Assembly (NCBI GenBank): GCA_907163375.1
Contig: CAJQUW010007851.1
Span: 1 to 64,000, forward strand
Length of the DNA: 64,000 bases
DNA from: Prostheceraeus crozeri
Taxonomy: Eukaryota > Platyhelminthes > Polycladida > Euryleptidae
Direction of reading: 5' to 3'
The notes beneath the pieces are model-generated. The model made no database searches. It saw only the letters and a list, made by a program, of their open reading frames with translations, and had not been told where the DNA came from. Position 1 is the stretch's first letter. Each line of letters starts with the position of its first letter. Positions 53,843 through 64,000 of the stretch are shown piece by piece. Made by a program: the position numbers and the translations under genes.

Positions 53843-55896
53843 GTGCGCGCGGATGTTTACGGAGTAATACTTGAGTGTTCTATTGACATGAAACAGTTAA
53901 CGAGTATCAAGCGAATGCCTAATACAGCAAGAACGCATGAGGAATCCAGGAAGGCAGTATGTCTTCTTTGCTTTAATAAAACGAAGGTTATGAAAAAAAT
54001 CTCAGACCGAGCTGAGACAACTATTCGCGAATTTATTATTACCGGGTATAAAAGTGATGACATAAGACTTCCCAATGTGTTTGCTACACTGTGGTCTACG
54101 AATATGGCAGGCACGATTTCACCCATGACATCGATCTCTTCGATCACTCCTCTTTGACAGAACGAATTTCGCGTTCTTCGTCGAGTGCTGCGTGTCAGTG
54201 TAAAGTATGTGAATATGCCAGATCGTCGACATCTCAAAATCTGTCTCATTCTTCTGTGGTTTTGGCAAAGAAAGGGGCCAGTACAACACCAATAGATCGT
54301 CAACACAAGGCTGGATGCATCAAAATTTGTTCCAACTGTTTCTCTGTTTTGCGACAAGGATATCCGCATGAATGTTCTATAAAGAAAAGACATCACAACT
54401 TGCTTGACATTGCTTCCAATTCTGCAACTAAAGAGCGATTTGCTTCCTCTGTCATTGCGGGAAAACTGACCGAAAATGAAATAGTTTCATTAGCATCGAA
54501 CAACGGCAAAGAACTCAAGGTCAAGGCAACATCGTCGGCATCAACTTCATTACTGCTTAGTGCTGATGATATTCACGGTATTCAAACAGACATGAATCTT
54601 TCAACTGATCAAACCCATAAATTGAGCAAGCATCTTCGATACACCATTGGACATCGCAATTCTATTGAAAGTCATCTAAAAAGTAAGCTTCGAGAAAAGA
54701 ACCATCGCCTGGACGATTATTTTGTTGTTGAGAGTCATTCTTTTATGAAGAACGTTCCTCAAAGTTCGGTAAGCAACTCCATGAGTGATATTGTCTTTTG
54801 TACGTCCCTGCAGGAATTGTTGGAATTCGTCATTATTGAACGAGATTTCTCTCAAGATGTTCGCTGCATGATTGGTGTTGATAGCGGAGGAGAATTTTTG
54901 AAAGTGAGCCTCACTTTGCAGTCGTCCTCGTTCGAGTCTCATCAGTCGGGTGTCAAATTCAAGGACTCCGGTGTAAAGAAATTGTTTGTTGTCGGAATTG
55001 TCAAGGACGTCTCTGAAAATTATCGCAATATTCTGACTATGTGGAATATCATTGGCGTAACGAGGAAACCTGAATTTCTCAAGAAGTTTTCTTGCACTTA
55101 TGGACATGAAAATGGCCAATATCATGTTGGGATTAATGTCACATTCCTCTTCACATCCTTGCAGCTGGTATAATGTGCACAAGAAGGACCTCGAAAAAAA
55201 AGGAGAATTGCGTACTCTTGGTAACATTCGATCGATGTACTGGACTTACATGGAATTTGGGAAAATTTCATCCGATGCCAAGAGATGCGATAACGTTGTT
55301 CATCCCCCGATTTTCAAGGATTCTGATGAGACGCTTGTCTTGGATATTATTCCACCTCCACAATTGCATCTCCTACTAGGATCTGTGAATACTCTGTACT
55401 CAGCCCTGTCAAAGTTGTGGCCGGATTGCTCCGAGTGGGCGGAATCGCTCAGCATTTCTCGTGAGGCCTATCATGGTGGCTGCTTTACAGGCAATTCCTG
55501 TCGAAAAATTCTTCGCCATGTTGATGTACTGGAGGAAAAGCGTCCAGCCAACTGTAGGAAATTTATAGCAGCATTTCGTGCTCTTGATGAAGTCGTCAGT
55601 GCTTGTTTTTCAAAAGAATTGGCATCTGATACACCTCCAAAATTCACACTGTCAAGAAAGAGGTCCACAATATAAAAATCAGTGTGACTCCGAAAATGCA
55701 CGCAATATTTTTTCATATTGACGATTTCTGTGAGAAGTATGGAGTGGGTTTGGGGTGCTATTCTGAACAACCTTTCGAAAGTGTGCACTCTGACTTCAAA
55801 AGTACTTGGGCAAAATACAGAGTGCCCGACAACCATCCAAAATTCAATGACCATCTTTTGCGAGCAGTAAAAGAGTATAACTCTCGGCATTTATAA
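53843..55896 (+). pseudogene. Decayed transposase-like gene of element X
   Basis: The coding sequence runs through alternating frames: about 53920-54075, 54075-55095, 55100-55640 and 55670-55896. A Cys-rich N-terminal region (VCLLCFNKTK; CQCKVCEYARSS; CIKICSNCFSVLRQGYPHEC) is followed by VRCMIGVDSGGEFLKVSLTL, ANIMLGLMSHSSSHPCSW, IPPPQLHLLLGSVNTLYSAL and the conserved end YSEQPFESVHSDFKSTW...AVKEYNSRHL. I recall this domain order from widespread uncharacterised proteins in many animal genomes and take it for a transposase, but I cannot name the superfamily. The last shift is a one-base loss: this copy reads GCATCTGATACACC where the inverted copy reads GCATCTGACTACACC. Short introns cannot be ruled out for the other breaks. 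Confidence 0.6.
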
Positions 55897-56322
55897 GAAG
55901 ACGCTCTTTCGTGTTCTATTTGTTCTTATTCGAAATGCTTTTTTATGATTAAAACATTTTCAAGCAGAAACTACATTTTTGGAAAATTCTACTTCATTAA
56001 ATATATAAGTAGTATAATGCGACTTGTGCACAGCCGAATGACATGCAAAAGTGTCAACAATGTCTCAATTTGGACGAAATAACAAATCAATGACACACTT
56101 CATTAAAATTATATATTATAGTACCAATCAAATGACACTTAAGCAATAATTTTTATTTAATAAGTAGTATGATTAGTGCTTTAGTGTAAAATCGACTTTT
56201 CTATGAAAGACGTCGACGATTTTTTTCATTTTTTCTTTTGAAATGCTGTACATGGAATGCTTTAACCGATGCAATTGAGAAAATAGGAGTTGTCGATCAA
56301 AAGTGGTTTCGGGCACACCGTG

Positions 56323-56849
56323 CCCTGTGAAATAGTGTGAATCATTCATCAATATTCAAAGTGGAAACTAGAGCCTAAATAAACCGTTCGACCACAGCCT
56401 GAATATTCAATTTTCGTAATCTTGATCAACTTTTCGATTACCCATGTTATGTAGACTTCATTGCCGTTTTTATTGTCTCCCATATCATCATCTGGTCGGT
56501 TTCTATTGACAAGAAGACATGCTCTCAGACGCATGAGGTGAAGTGCATCAGCATGATGTAAAATAAAATGTGAACTTACAAATTGGAATTTTTGTATATT
56601 TTTATTTACTACGGAGTTTTTAGTTGTAATAATTCAAGTGCTATGTTTTCCGATCCACCTTTTTTTAGCATGCTTGGTTAATGTAAAAATGATCAAAGTT
56701 TTCGATAATTAGTTTTTGTTGATGCAGCTATTCTATATTTTGATGGCTGCGATTTAAACTGGTTCACTAGTTGATACGGTCAATGATGGATTTCTTTCTT
56801 TTCACTAAGGAACCAATTCCATCAAAATTTTGAACGTTAGCCTTAATTT
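56323..56849 (+). repeat. Direct repeat of 11368-11894 within the right arm of X
   Basis: 527 bases, nearly identical to the copy left of X. About 475 of these (56363-56838) are absent from the left arm, where AATATTCAAAGT is joined directly to AGCCTTAATTT. It is either a lost segment on the left or an inserted one on the right. Confidence 0.8.
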
Positions 56850-56986
56850 CATCAAAATAAGAGAGCGCCAAGCAGTGTAGCAACTTGGCACGTTCTTTTT
56901 TCTGCGAGGTATAGGGTAGTCATATTATTATTTTCTTGATTGTTCATATTGCATTTCATATTTTTGTTGATTGCATTTCATATTTT

Positions 56987-57127
56987 TCTCTTTGCGTAAT
57001 CGCTTCACACGCGTTGAATGGATGAGACCTGAGTAATTGCATTTAAGCCAAGAGTTACCGAAGGGTTAGAAGAAAATGCTGGGTTTTCTACCTTAAACAT
57101 ATGTGAAGCGATTGCGCAGCAAAGAAG
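56987..57127. mobile_element. Tiny inverted-repeat element, about 140 bases
   Basis: CTCTTTGCGTAATCGCTTCAC at the left is mirrored by GTGAAGCGATTGCGCAGCAA near the right edge. It has no coding capacity and lies immediately outside the right end of X. Confidence 0.55.
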
Positions 57128-57811
57128 TATATACTCCAATTGATATGATCAAGCGATTAAAAAACATTTCTTGATAATATGTGTTATTATAGTAATGAAA
57201 AAAGTCTAGAATCCGCAATTGATTTACAAAACTGGCGAACTTATGCAATTGCATGGTTCTCGTTCGCGCTTATGAGGAATAGTGATCTGATATGGATATA
57301 TCAGTTAGTTTAATGATTCATAGCACCCTAGTCTAAATGGCATAGATTTAGCTCATTGACTGACTGATACTTGAATTTTTTCTGGGAGTGCGTTGAGTAC
57401 TTAGCGAATACTTATTGCTTTGGTTTGTGATTATTGGCATAGATGTGACTTGGCAGTGTCACATTGTATGAAAAAAATGTTGTCATACATATGGACTGAA
57501 TTTGTGTCATATCAATGTAAATCAATACGCTAAGTAATTCAAAACTCATAATGTGAGGCACAGAAAAACGCAGGTTATTAGTCCTTCATTAATGTGAGTT
57601 GTCCGCATGCATCTTGGTCGCAGGCATTGAAGTGATGCTTGATGATGTCCACCATTGCCCTGCCAATTAATTTTTTGGTTACTTGTTAATGTCATCAACG
57701 TTTAACACTTCATATACAAAATTCAAGATTGGAATTCGTTATTACTGGAGATGCTCAAAACTTATGGTCAATGCTAGCACATGATCTTATCTTAATATGT
57801 TTCTTTCTCAG
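57128..57811. other. Remaining host intron, no gene seen
   Basis: AT-rich intron sequence up to the acceptor TTCTTTCTCAG at 57801-57811. Confidence 0.5.
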
Positions 57812-58434
57812 GTGATCGTGAGCCACCTGGTCAGGATAAGGACTTGGGGTTGCACAGTGAAGATGGACGCAGTATGAGAACGGATGATGTGAAGGTAAGG
57901 ACAACACGGTGCTCCAACATTTGCCGTCCATTGTTCGGACTGCGCAATGACTTGCGACGATTCGCTCGGCGTTACCCCGGTGATTGGACGGATCCTGTGA
58001 AAGAAGGAGGATTGGTGGATGTTCTGATTGCCGCACTTTTCGTCTTTTTCGTTGCGTTAGCACCTGCCATTACCTTCGGTGCTTTGCTGGAATCACTGGT
58101 ACATCCAATAATGTCCATGGACAAATCACTGGTCTCTGCAGGAGGCTTCCTGATTCTCCTGACTTTGCTGGGTGGCCAGCCTCAAATTATTGTCGGCATC
58201 ACTGGACCTGTGTTCATCATCGAGACTACAACTGCGATGATAGCTCAAACGATGGCCGTCGACTATGTCTGTCTACGTTTCCTTGTTGGCATATTTGCAA
58301 CTACAGCTGGTATTTTCTTTACAATATTCAACCTTGCCAGCTTCTTGGAAATTGTACCACGAAGCTTAGAAGAGATATTTAATATGTTTGTGGCCATCTT
58401 CTTCATCTTCAAGTCATGTGTTACCGTGATGCGA
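57812..58434 (+). CDS. SLC4 bicarbonate transporter, first membrane-domain exon
   Basis: The exon starts in phase 1 and ends in phase 0 before GTAAGT at 58435. After a hydrophilic linker it has PLFGLRNDLRRFARRYPGDW, then the first membrane helices: FFVALAPAITFGALLESLV matches the family signature YFAALSPAITFGGLL. LGGQPQIIVGITGPVFIIET corresponds to GAQPLLVVGFSGPLLVFEE, including the conserved Glu of the transport core. The exon ends after EIFNMFVAIFFIFKSCVTVM, at the fifth or so membrane segment. The protein would exchange or co-transport bicarbonate across the plasma membrane; which ions cannot be told. Confidence 0.9.
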
Positions 58435-60255
58435 GTAAGTTTCACATACATTTACTTCTACAAAGTATGTGCAGATGCCCTGAACACCGACACTAACTTT
58501 TTGGCTTGCCGACTCTTATCCGAAACCGGTTGAGCATGTTTTTCAGAATATTTTAATGATCTTTTTTTAACTTTATCTATCCGCGGTAGAGATAGAGACA
58601 CGGCTTTTGAAAATGCCGCGTTCCAAATGCTAAATTTGTTAACTCAACTTTGCATGCATGCATACAGATGTATTTGAAATCAAAGCATGAAAAACGACTA
58701 AAACCAAAGTCACAGAATTGTATGAATCAATAAATGGAAGGATATTTCTTAATCATTATAAAGATCAGAAATCTTTGCTCTCGTTATAATGTCGGTCGGA
58801 TCCCATGGGTAGAATAGAATGGTGTTTATATTCCTTTAAATGAAAATCTTAGTTGTGGACTGCATGACTGGTGTCGCAAATGATGCTGCCTGTCTTTATC
58901 TTATACATGGTAAAATTAGTTTGCTGAGAAGTTTCGAGTGAGATTTCCTTAAAATGTGTAAATTTGAAAATTAGATCCAGAAAGTGTCCGCACAATTTTC
59001 TGATCAGTGTAAGTAGTAATCGGTGTAACAGTAATTGCATCTTACATTGCGTTGTCGGACGTCGGTATTGTAATTTTGTACAATATACACAATTGCATAC
59101 TTAACTGAAGATTCTAGGAGGTAAGTTGGGCTTTAAGAGAACTGTAACTTTTTACCTCGGGCAAACCAGGTAAAGTCAAAATTTTGTCAAACACAAAACT
59201 CATCACCGGTGTTTTATGTTCATCAACAGGAAACAAAATTCAAGTGCGAGAGTTATTGTAATGGTGACTCACTGTGATTCCTGTTTTTTAGTAAAGACCA
59301 CTGATGACTCAATAATTGTTGAATTGCTTCCGTCATCAGATAAGCCAAGCAGCCGCTAGGTGTGGATTTTTTAGCAAGTAACCAAAAGATTGTAATTTCC
59401 ATGAATACAGACCACAATTTGAAATCACAGTCCAAGATATCTTCGAGTATTCATGTTGTCTCTGTCTTTCTCGTCGCTGTCCTGATTTATGCTTCGTTCT
59501 GAGTGAATATTATCGCCGTCTTAGTTTCTTCGATGATATTGTGTGACTCGAATGAACTAAATACTTGTATGATTTCTATTATCAGCACACAAAGATTATT
59601 ATTATTAATATAGTGTGCTCGTGCAGTATTATGAAATCATTGATTGATTCAGTAACACGTTGATCTATGAAATTACCTGTGCACCAGACTTGTGTCTATC
59701 ATGAAAGTATAATGCACCAATGATAATGCAAGCTATGTTTAAATCTGGACGAAACTAATTTTAAGACAGGAATAGATTCGTCCCAATTGTCCTTAAATTG
59801 ATTCTGTCGCAAAAAAATACGAACACTTGAGCAGCTGCAAACTGAATGGACGCGACTTGGTAACTGCTGAGGGGACAAAACTGACTTAAATTTTCTAGTG
59901 TAGGATTGAGCGAGATAAAAAGTTTTAGTGTTATATCATGAGGATTTGAATTATCAATTCCTTGCAAAGCCTTATTTTCCGACGGTGGCGTTCTCTTTCG
60001 TTCGATTGACAATTTTTAGTCGGTCGATGTAATGGATTGAATTGATCTGAAAGATTAAATATTTTCAATCCATGAGTAATCAGTACATGGTTTACATAAC
60101 GTCTCGTGTCCAATGACTTATACCGCAATGAGAGCAGAAGTTTTCACTCCATTCGCTAAGAGGTCTTACGAAGCTATAAAAAGCAAACCATAAAGAAGGG
60201 AAGTTAATTTTACAAAATTAATTTAGACAACAATTTTAGGCAAGGTTTCGTTTTT
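58435..60255. other. SLC4 intron, no gene seen
   Basis: AT-rich. A stretch near 58900-59020 (AAAGTGTCCG...GATCAGTGT) weakly resembles the dispersed repeat at 2880 and 61545. Nothing coding is supported. The intron runs to 62370. Confidence 0.5.
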
Positions 60256-61999
60256 CACGGTGGTCACGAAACAACTTTTTGGGATTGAAAACTGTCCATG
60301 AAACGGTTAGAATATTCTGATGTAGTTTTGCATGCTGATTCTGAATATTATAATTATAAAATCATTCATTGAGCTGTTTTTGAACATATCGATGCTTATT
60401 GATTTCTGAGGTTTCCATGTATGACAACCTGATCAATGTTTATTGAAAAACAAATCAGATTATCAAGCTGCATTATCTATATTATCTTTTTCATTAAACT
60501 TCATTAGGCCTACACATTTAATCACACATCTGTCCGCTTAACTATTTTTTGAAACAAGCACAGGTTATCAGGCCCTTATTCTGTGTCTTGTAGCCGTGAA
60601 CCATTTATGATATCTGAATTATTTTTGCCATGATAGAAGGGTTCATTTTGTGTGCTTGCTAATGATCACAAAATATTTAATTTTCATCAACTGATAAATT
60701 CAATCTTTGTAACTTTTTTTCATGTGATTTATCCCTTTAGTCAATTTTCATCGTCATCGCTATCCTTTCAATCAAGAAAGATCGAGACCTTGATTCTCCA
60801 GTATCATATCTGATTTTGCTGGAAACATCAGACACAGATTTTATGACAGACGGTTACCATGTGTCCATTGTTTCTACGTAACTGATACAAAAAGGATGAT
60901 AAGTTGGAGTGACACACCCTGTAAGCAAATAAATGCCTACTGCCTGCGAAGAGATGGTCATTCGGGTATCACCAAGATGCTACGATATCTAAGACAATGC
61001 CGTTCACACAGTGTGAAGAGCACTGACCGGGTAGGCAGCATCCCCAATGGTCTCAACCCACAGCTTACCTTCGAAGAGGGTCGGCGGTCATCACTGAGGG
61101 GACTTTGGAAAGTATAGTATAGCCACTGAGGAAAGGCAATGAGAATAAGACATCAAACTGCCAACACCAGGCCTGCAGTGACAAAAAGCCCCTTTTTTGT
61201 CGCATCTTTTGACATGCAGGAGAACGTCGTTGTTATTGTATTCAGGCCCGGGAAGTTAATTGCGTCCAGTGTGGCAGTTTCTTGGTTTTTCTTGTCGATA
61301 TTTCTTGATAATTTGGTGTCATCGTGCCCTTGCATTAACATGTACATTGTGATGGTTGTTGCTTTAACTTGACATGTTTGAACATTTCACTCTTATAAAT
61401 CGGCTTAAAAAAACTTTTAGAACTTTACGAATCAGATGATGAAAATGAAGAGTTTTTGGTCTTTGGAAAGTGCAGGAAATTAGCTTTCCGGTCGATATGA
61501 AACCATTTAGAACCCAAGTAGTTCATTGGGTGCAGGTCATTGAGGAAAAGTGCATGTTCATAAACTTAAGAACCAGTGCTCACAGATTTCAAAAATTTTG
61601 ATAACTGAGTGTCGTGAAGTGAAATATCGTTCTTTATCTAACGTGGCAAAATTCAAACAGAAAATGTCTCAAATTTTGTGAAAAAGTAGTTTAAATAAGT
61701 GTCCCGATAATTTTTGAGCGGTGTTATTCGAATGACGTATCTGGTTGATTTGAAAAATAGCGTGGAAATTCGGTAAAATAGCCCGGGAATCGCCCGGGAA
61801 TTTGAAGCTTGAAATCTGGTCGCCAGCCTGCATATAAGGAAATCTCTGAAATCAATAAATATGGATTTATTCAAAAACAGCCCGATGAATGATTTTATAG
61901 ATGTAATGTCCGGAATCAGCATGTAAAACTACATCAGTGTATGCTAACCGTTTTCATGGACATTTTTCAATCCCAAAAAGTTGTTTCTTGCGCACCGTG
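60256..61999. mobile_element. Element with about 92-base inverted ends, 1.74 kb
   Basis: 60256-60350 (CACGGTG, GAAACAACTTTTTGGGATTG, GATGTAGTTTT) is mirrored by 61908-61999 with roughly 85% identity. The interior contains a G+C-richer segment at about 60890-61350 without a convincing gene, and a copy of the dispersed repeat. The diverged ends mark it as old. No target duplication was found. Confidence 0.5.
61545..61838 (+). repeat. Dispersed repeat, copy 2
   Basis: Matches 2880-3178 in the same orientation (TTAAGAACC, CAAAATTCAAACAG, AATGTCTCAAATTT, GGGAATTTGAAGCTTGAAAT). It lies inside the element at 60256-61999. Confidence 0.6.
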
Positions 62000-62370
62000 T
62001 TTTCTCACAAACACAGTCTATGAAACGAGATATTTTAAATAATCGTGTTTATAATCTAGAAGATACGTATATCATCCTTATAATGTGATTGCATCTATTG
62101 AGATCCAACTTTTTAGACCCACCGGTTTCGTTGAATTTCTTTTTAAAGTATGCACGTATTAAGCTTACTGAATGGGCTTTCTTATTGTCAGATTCAATAT
62201 AAAGCATATCACTGTACTTCATTTGCCGTCCTATTTATCGGAAAATTGGAAGTAGACGCAAACACACTACACTTTTGATGAACTTATAATTTGTTGAGAT
62301 TTACGTTTTCGAAGCGATGATCATGAAGGGACATTCTGAAAGCTTTAGTAAATGTCAATTTGTCTTCCAG

Positions 62371-62820
62371 CCACTCACACATGGTATGCATTTGCGGACC
62401 ATTGATAACATCACTGCATTCCGTGGAGATCACAATTCAACTTTGGTGCTTTCTGATGCCTTCCAACATTTTGCCACATCAAATAGTACCGCGGTAATAG
62501 CAATAGGGACTTACCTTCTGGTGCAAACGTTGGGAAACGTGAAGAAAGGTCGAATGTTTACGCGTAGGGTCCGATGGTTTCTTGGCTCTTTCAGTGTACC
62601 AATGGCGATCCTTATAATGACCGGTATCGGCAACTTACTATACGGCTTATATCCACTCAAGACACTGCAAATTCCTCCGTCTGCTTCTAACCCCGCCACT
62701 TGGATTTCTATGCCCAATTTTAATCTAGTGAAGGAGATGAATGTTACCACATGGCTTTTGGCAGCTCTCATTGGAATTTGTCTTCATCTCCTAACTTTCA
62801 CGGAGACCGGAATATGCGGG
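62371..62820 (+). CDS. SLC4 bicarbonate transporter, second membrane-domain exon
   Basis: The acceptor TTGTCTTCCAG precedes 62371 in phase 0, matching the donor at 58434. An extracellular loop with three possible N-glycosylation sites (NIT, NST, NST) leads into AVIAIGTYLLVQTLGNVKKG and RRVRWFLGSFSVPMAILIM. The latter corresponds to the RRVIGDFGVPISILIM block of human family members. A further loop with NVT and TWLLAALIGICLHLLTFTET follows. The 3' boundary is uncertain: GTGGGT or GTATCT near 62820-62825 could be the donor. Later membrane segments and the C-terminus must lie beyond the window. Confidence 0.82.
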
Positions 62821-62824
62821 TGGG

Positions 62825-64000
62825 TATCTGATACAAGATGGGTTCATTTCGTCATCGGTTTGTCAAACTTGCATTTCAAATGTTGATATTCTATTTGACC
62901 GATAAGATTTTTAAAAAAATGTCAGTTGAATAATTTTCATCAACAATCACGACAGTTCAATATTGCTTTCACTTTCAAAATTCAGTTGTTAGAAAGGAAG
63001 ACGTCACATATTGATAACACTAATTTTCAAAAAAATGAAAATCTATTAGCCCTAACAGCTTAAATTTTCTAAACTTTGAGATGTGACCAAATGACGACGA
63101 GCTGCTGGGACGATGAGTTATAACTGAGCTAGCAAATTGAAGGGGATTTTCAATGGGCTTTTTCTGCATAAAAACAATTTGTATGACAAAATTTTTTTGC
63201 CGGTAGCTATGTAACTTAATAAGTTATTGGCATTCTATCCAAGATTGCTGTGTGTGGTGGTTGGCAAATTAAGAGCGATTGTCTTATCTGCATAATAGAT
63301 GCTAAGCAGATTCGCGATCAAAAAAATGGAACTATTCTTGGATAGATATTTTATCCAACGTCAAGAATCATCAACTAGCTCGGATAGAATGTGGCGCTAT
63401 ATCATTTATTATTGCTTTTTTGACACATGCTTTTCTTCGACAAATAATCTGGTTTTATCTACAGTATTTCTATTCACATACACGTTTCTCTCACAATGTG
63501 GTTTTTACCAAAGGTTCAATAAGGTATCCAGAGAACTTTGATTCCTGCTCAATTACAATGCAAATTTCTAAGAATAGTTGAGGGTTGCCTTTTTGCATGT
63601 AATTGCAGAAAAAATGTTAACTTGTTTGTGAACCATACCTGGTCATATATAGGTTGAATTGTCAGCATCTCCTTTCAACACACTGCATACTAAGTCTTAA
63701 GTTAAACAGTAATACTCGCAAATGGGGCTTTTTGAATAGCAAAATTTGAATATTGAGTCGCATCCTCAGTTGAAAGATGATAGACCTACCTGAGTTATTG
63801 CTTGTAATTATCAAGATGCTATAATTTATTTTCGTGCCTGTACGAGCATCTCAAATTTACTCCGGGTGTGGCCGCACATCCAAATAAGGAGTTGCTCAGA
63901 TGATGAGATATTTTAATTAGGCCTGTAAATGATCCTTATATTTGGTGATATGGGAGATATTCAGGTCTGTTCCCGTTTTTCAACGTGGGATGCAAGTTTC
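62825..64000. other. Following SLC4 intron, no gene seen
   Basis: AT-rich sequence. I looked for the next SLC4 exon, which should encode further membrane helices, and found no candidate. It probably lies outside the window. Confidence 0.45.

Larger units (their letters stand above)
11923..56964. mobile_element. Element X: DNA transposon with long inverted ends, interrupted by FB-A
   Basis: The left arm (11923-12540) is the reverse complement of the right arm (about 55865-56964), starting with the shared end AAAATATGAAATGC. The right arm has about 475 bases (56363-56838) that the left arm lacks. Between the arms lies a decayed transposase-like gene (53843-55896). The gene's 3' end occurs twice in opposite orientation: once in place and once as 53390-52914 continued at 12540-12511 on the other side of FB-A. 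Without FB-A, X would be about 4.7 kb with inverted ends of about 1.1-1.6 kb. I found no target duplication at its outer edges, and the left edge is complicated by the extra copy at 11368-11894. Confidence 0.7.
7735..57811 (+). other. Giant SLC4 intron (50,077 bases) filled with nested mobile elements
   Basis: The donor GTAAGT at 7735 and the acceptor TTCTTTCTCAG at 57801-57811 have matching phase 1 on both sides. About 45.6 kb of the intron is element X and what has jumped into it, plus a detached piece of X; the rest is about 4.5 kb. All nested genes below therefore lie inside a host transcription unit: minus-strand genes run antisense to it, plus-strand genes in the same sense. Confidence 0.75.

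Noticed and set aside
52905-55870. A separate 3-kb element with inverted ends inserted in the right arm only
   Set aside because: The inverted ends are the 3' coding part of the X gene, and the left arm carries its final codons. The 9-base duplication shows FB-A jumped into X, which explains the layout without an extra element.
11368-56849. LTR retrotransposon or provirus bounded by the 527-base direct repeats
   Set aside because: The repeats lie at unequal positions relative to X, and one is inside the right inverted arm. There is no gag/pol between them belonging to such an element, and the internal parts are explained by nested DNA elements.

Overview
The window is invertebrate animal DNA: AT-rich, with spliceosomal introns and TTTCAG-type acceptors. 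The only secure host gene is a member of the SLC4 bicarbonate-transporter family on the + strand. I cannot fix the phylum from sequence alone. Four SLC4 exons are visible: 7028-7625 (cytoplasmic domain), a 27-base microexon at 7708-7734, 57812-58434 (first membrane segments) and 62371 to about 62820 (glycosylated loop and further membrane segments). The microexon and the next exon are separated by a 50,077-base intron, almost all of it mobile DNA.

That intron holds a set of nested insertions, three of them dated relative to each other by target-site duplications (TSDs). Element X, a DNA transposon with long inverted ends and a decayed transposase-like gene, spans about 11923-56964 and is about 4.7 kb without its inserts. 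Inside the gene 3' end in one arm of X lies a foldback element, here FB-A (12541-52904, 9-base TSD CTCTTTTAC). The arms of FB-A are arrays of a 175-base satellite, about 38 units on the left and 9 on the right. Inside FB-A lies a Polinton (Maverick) at 21935-50477 with 6-base TSD GCCGTG. Inside the left arm of the Polinton lies a second foldback element, FB-B (23858-29958, 8-base TSD CACCAAAA), with 503-base tandem units in both arms. FB-A and FB-B share the terminal motif TGAAGTTAGCACC.

The Polinton looks whole and recent: both terminal repeats and both TSD copies match and its genes read open. It has the family set: protein-primed DNA polymerase B, chromodomain integrase, adenain-like protease, packaging ATPase, a candidate jelly-roll capsid protein and small basic Gly-Gly-motif virion-type proteins. 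It also carries genes I do not know as standard for the family: a two-repeat TATA-binding-protein-like gene (40998-41543) partly overlapping, in another frame, a PC4-like gene; a second PC4-like copy; a lone copy of the polymerase N-terminal domain; two RING-like zinc proteins; and a possible DEDD exonuclease. Two inward-facing genes near the two ends have matching promoters (two CCAAT boxes 17 bases apart, then a TATA box 23 bases on) and the same gene start, an ATG followed at once by an intron. The TBP-like and PC4-like genes together with these TATA promoters suggest that the element brings part of its own transcription apparatus; this is inference.

Outside the nest, bases 1-2072 are a complete DD41D mariner-type transposon inserted directly beside a coiled-coil reading frame. 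Smaller inverted-repeat elements and a dispersed repeat family lie in the flanking introns. The long stretches 3180-6100, 7735-11160, 57128-57811, 58435-60255 and 62825-64000 show no gene that I can support.
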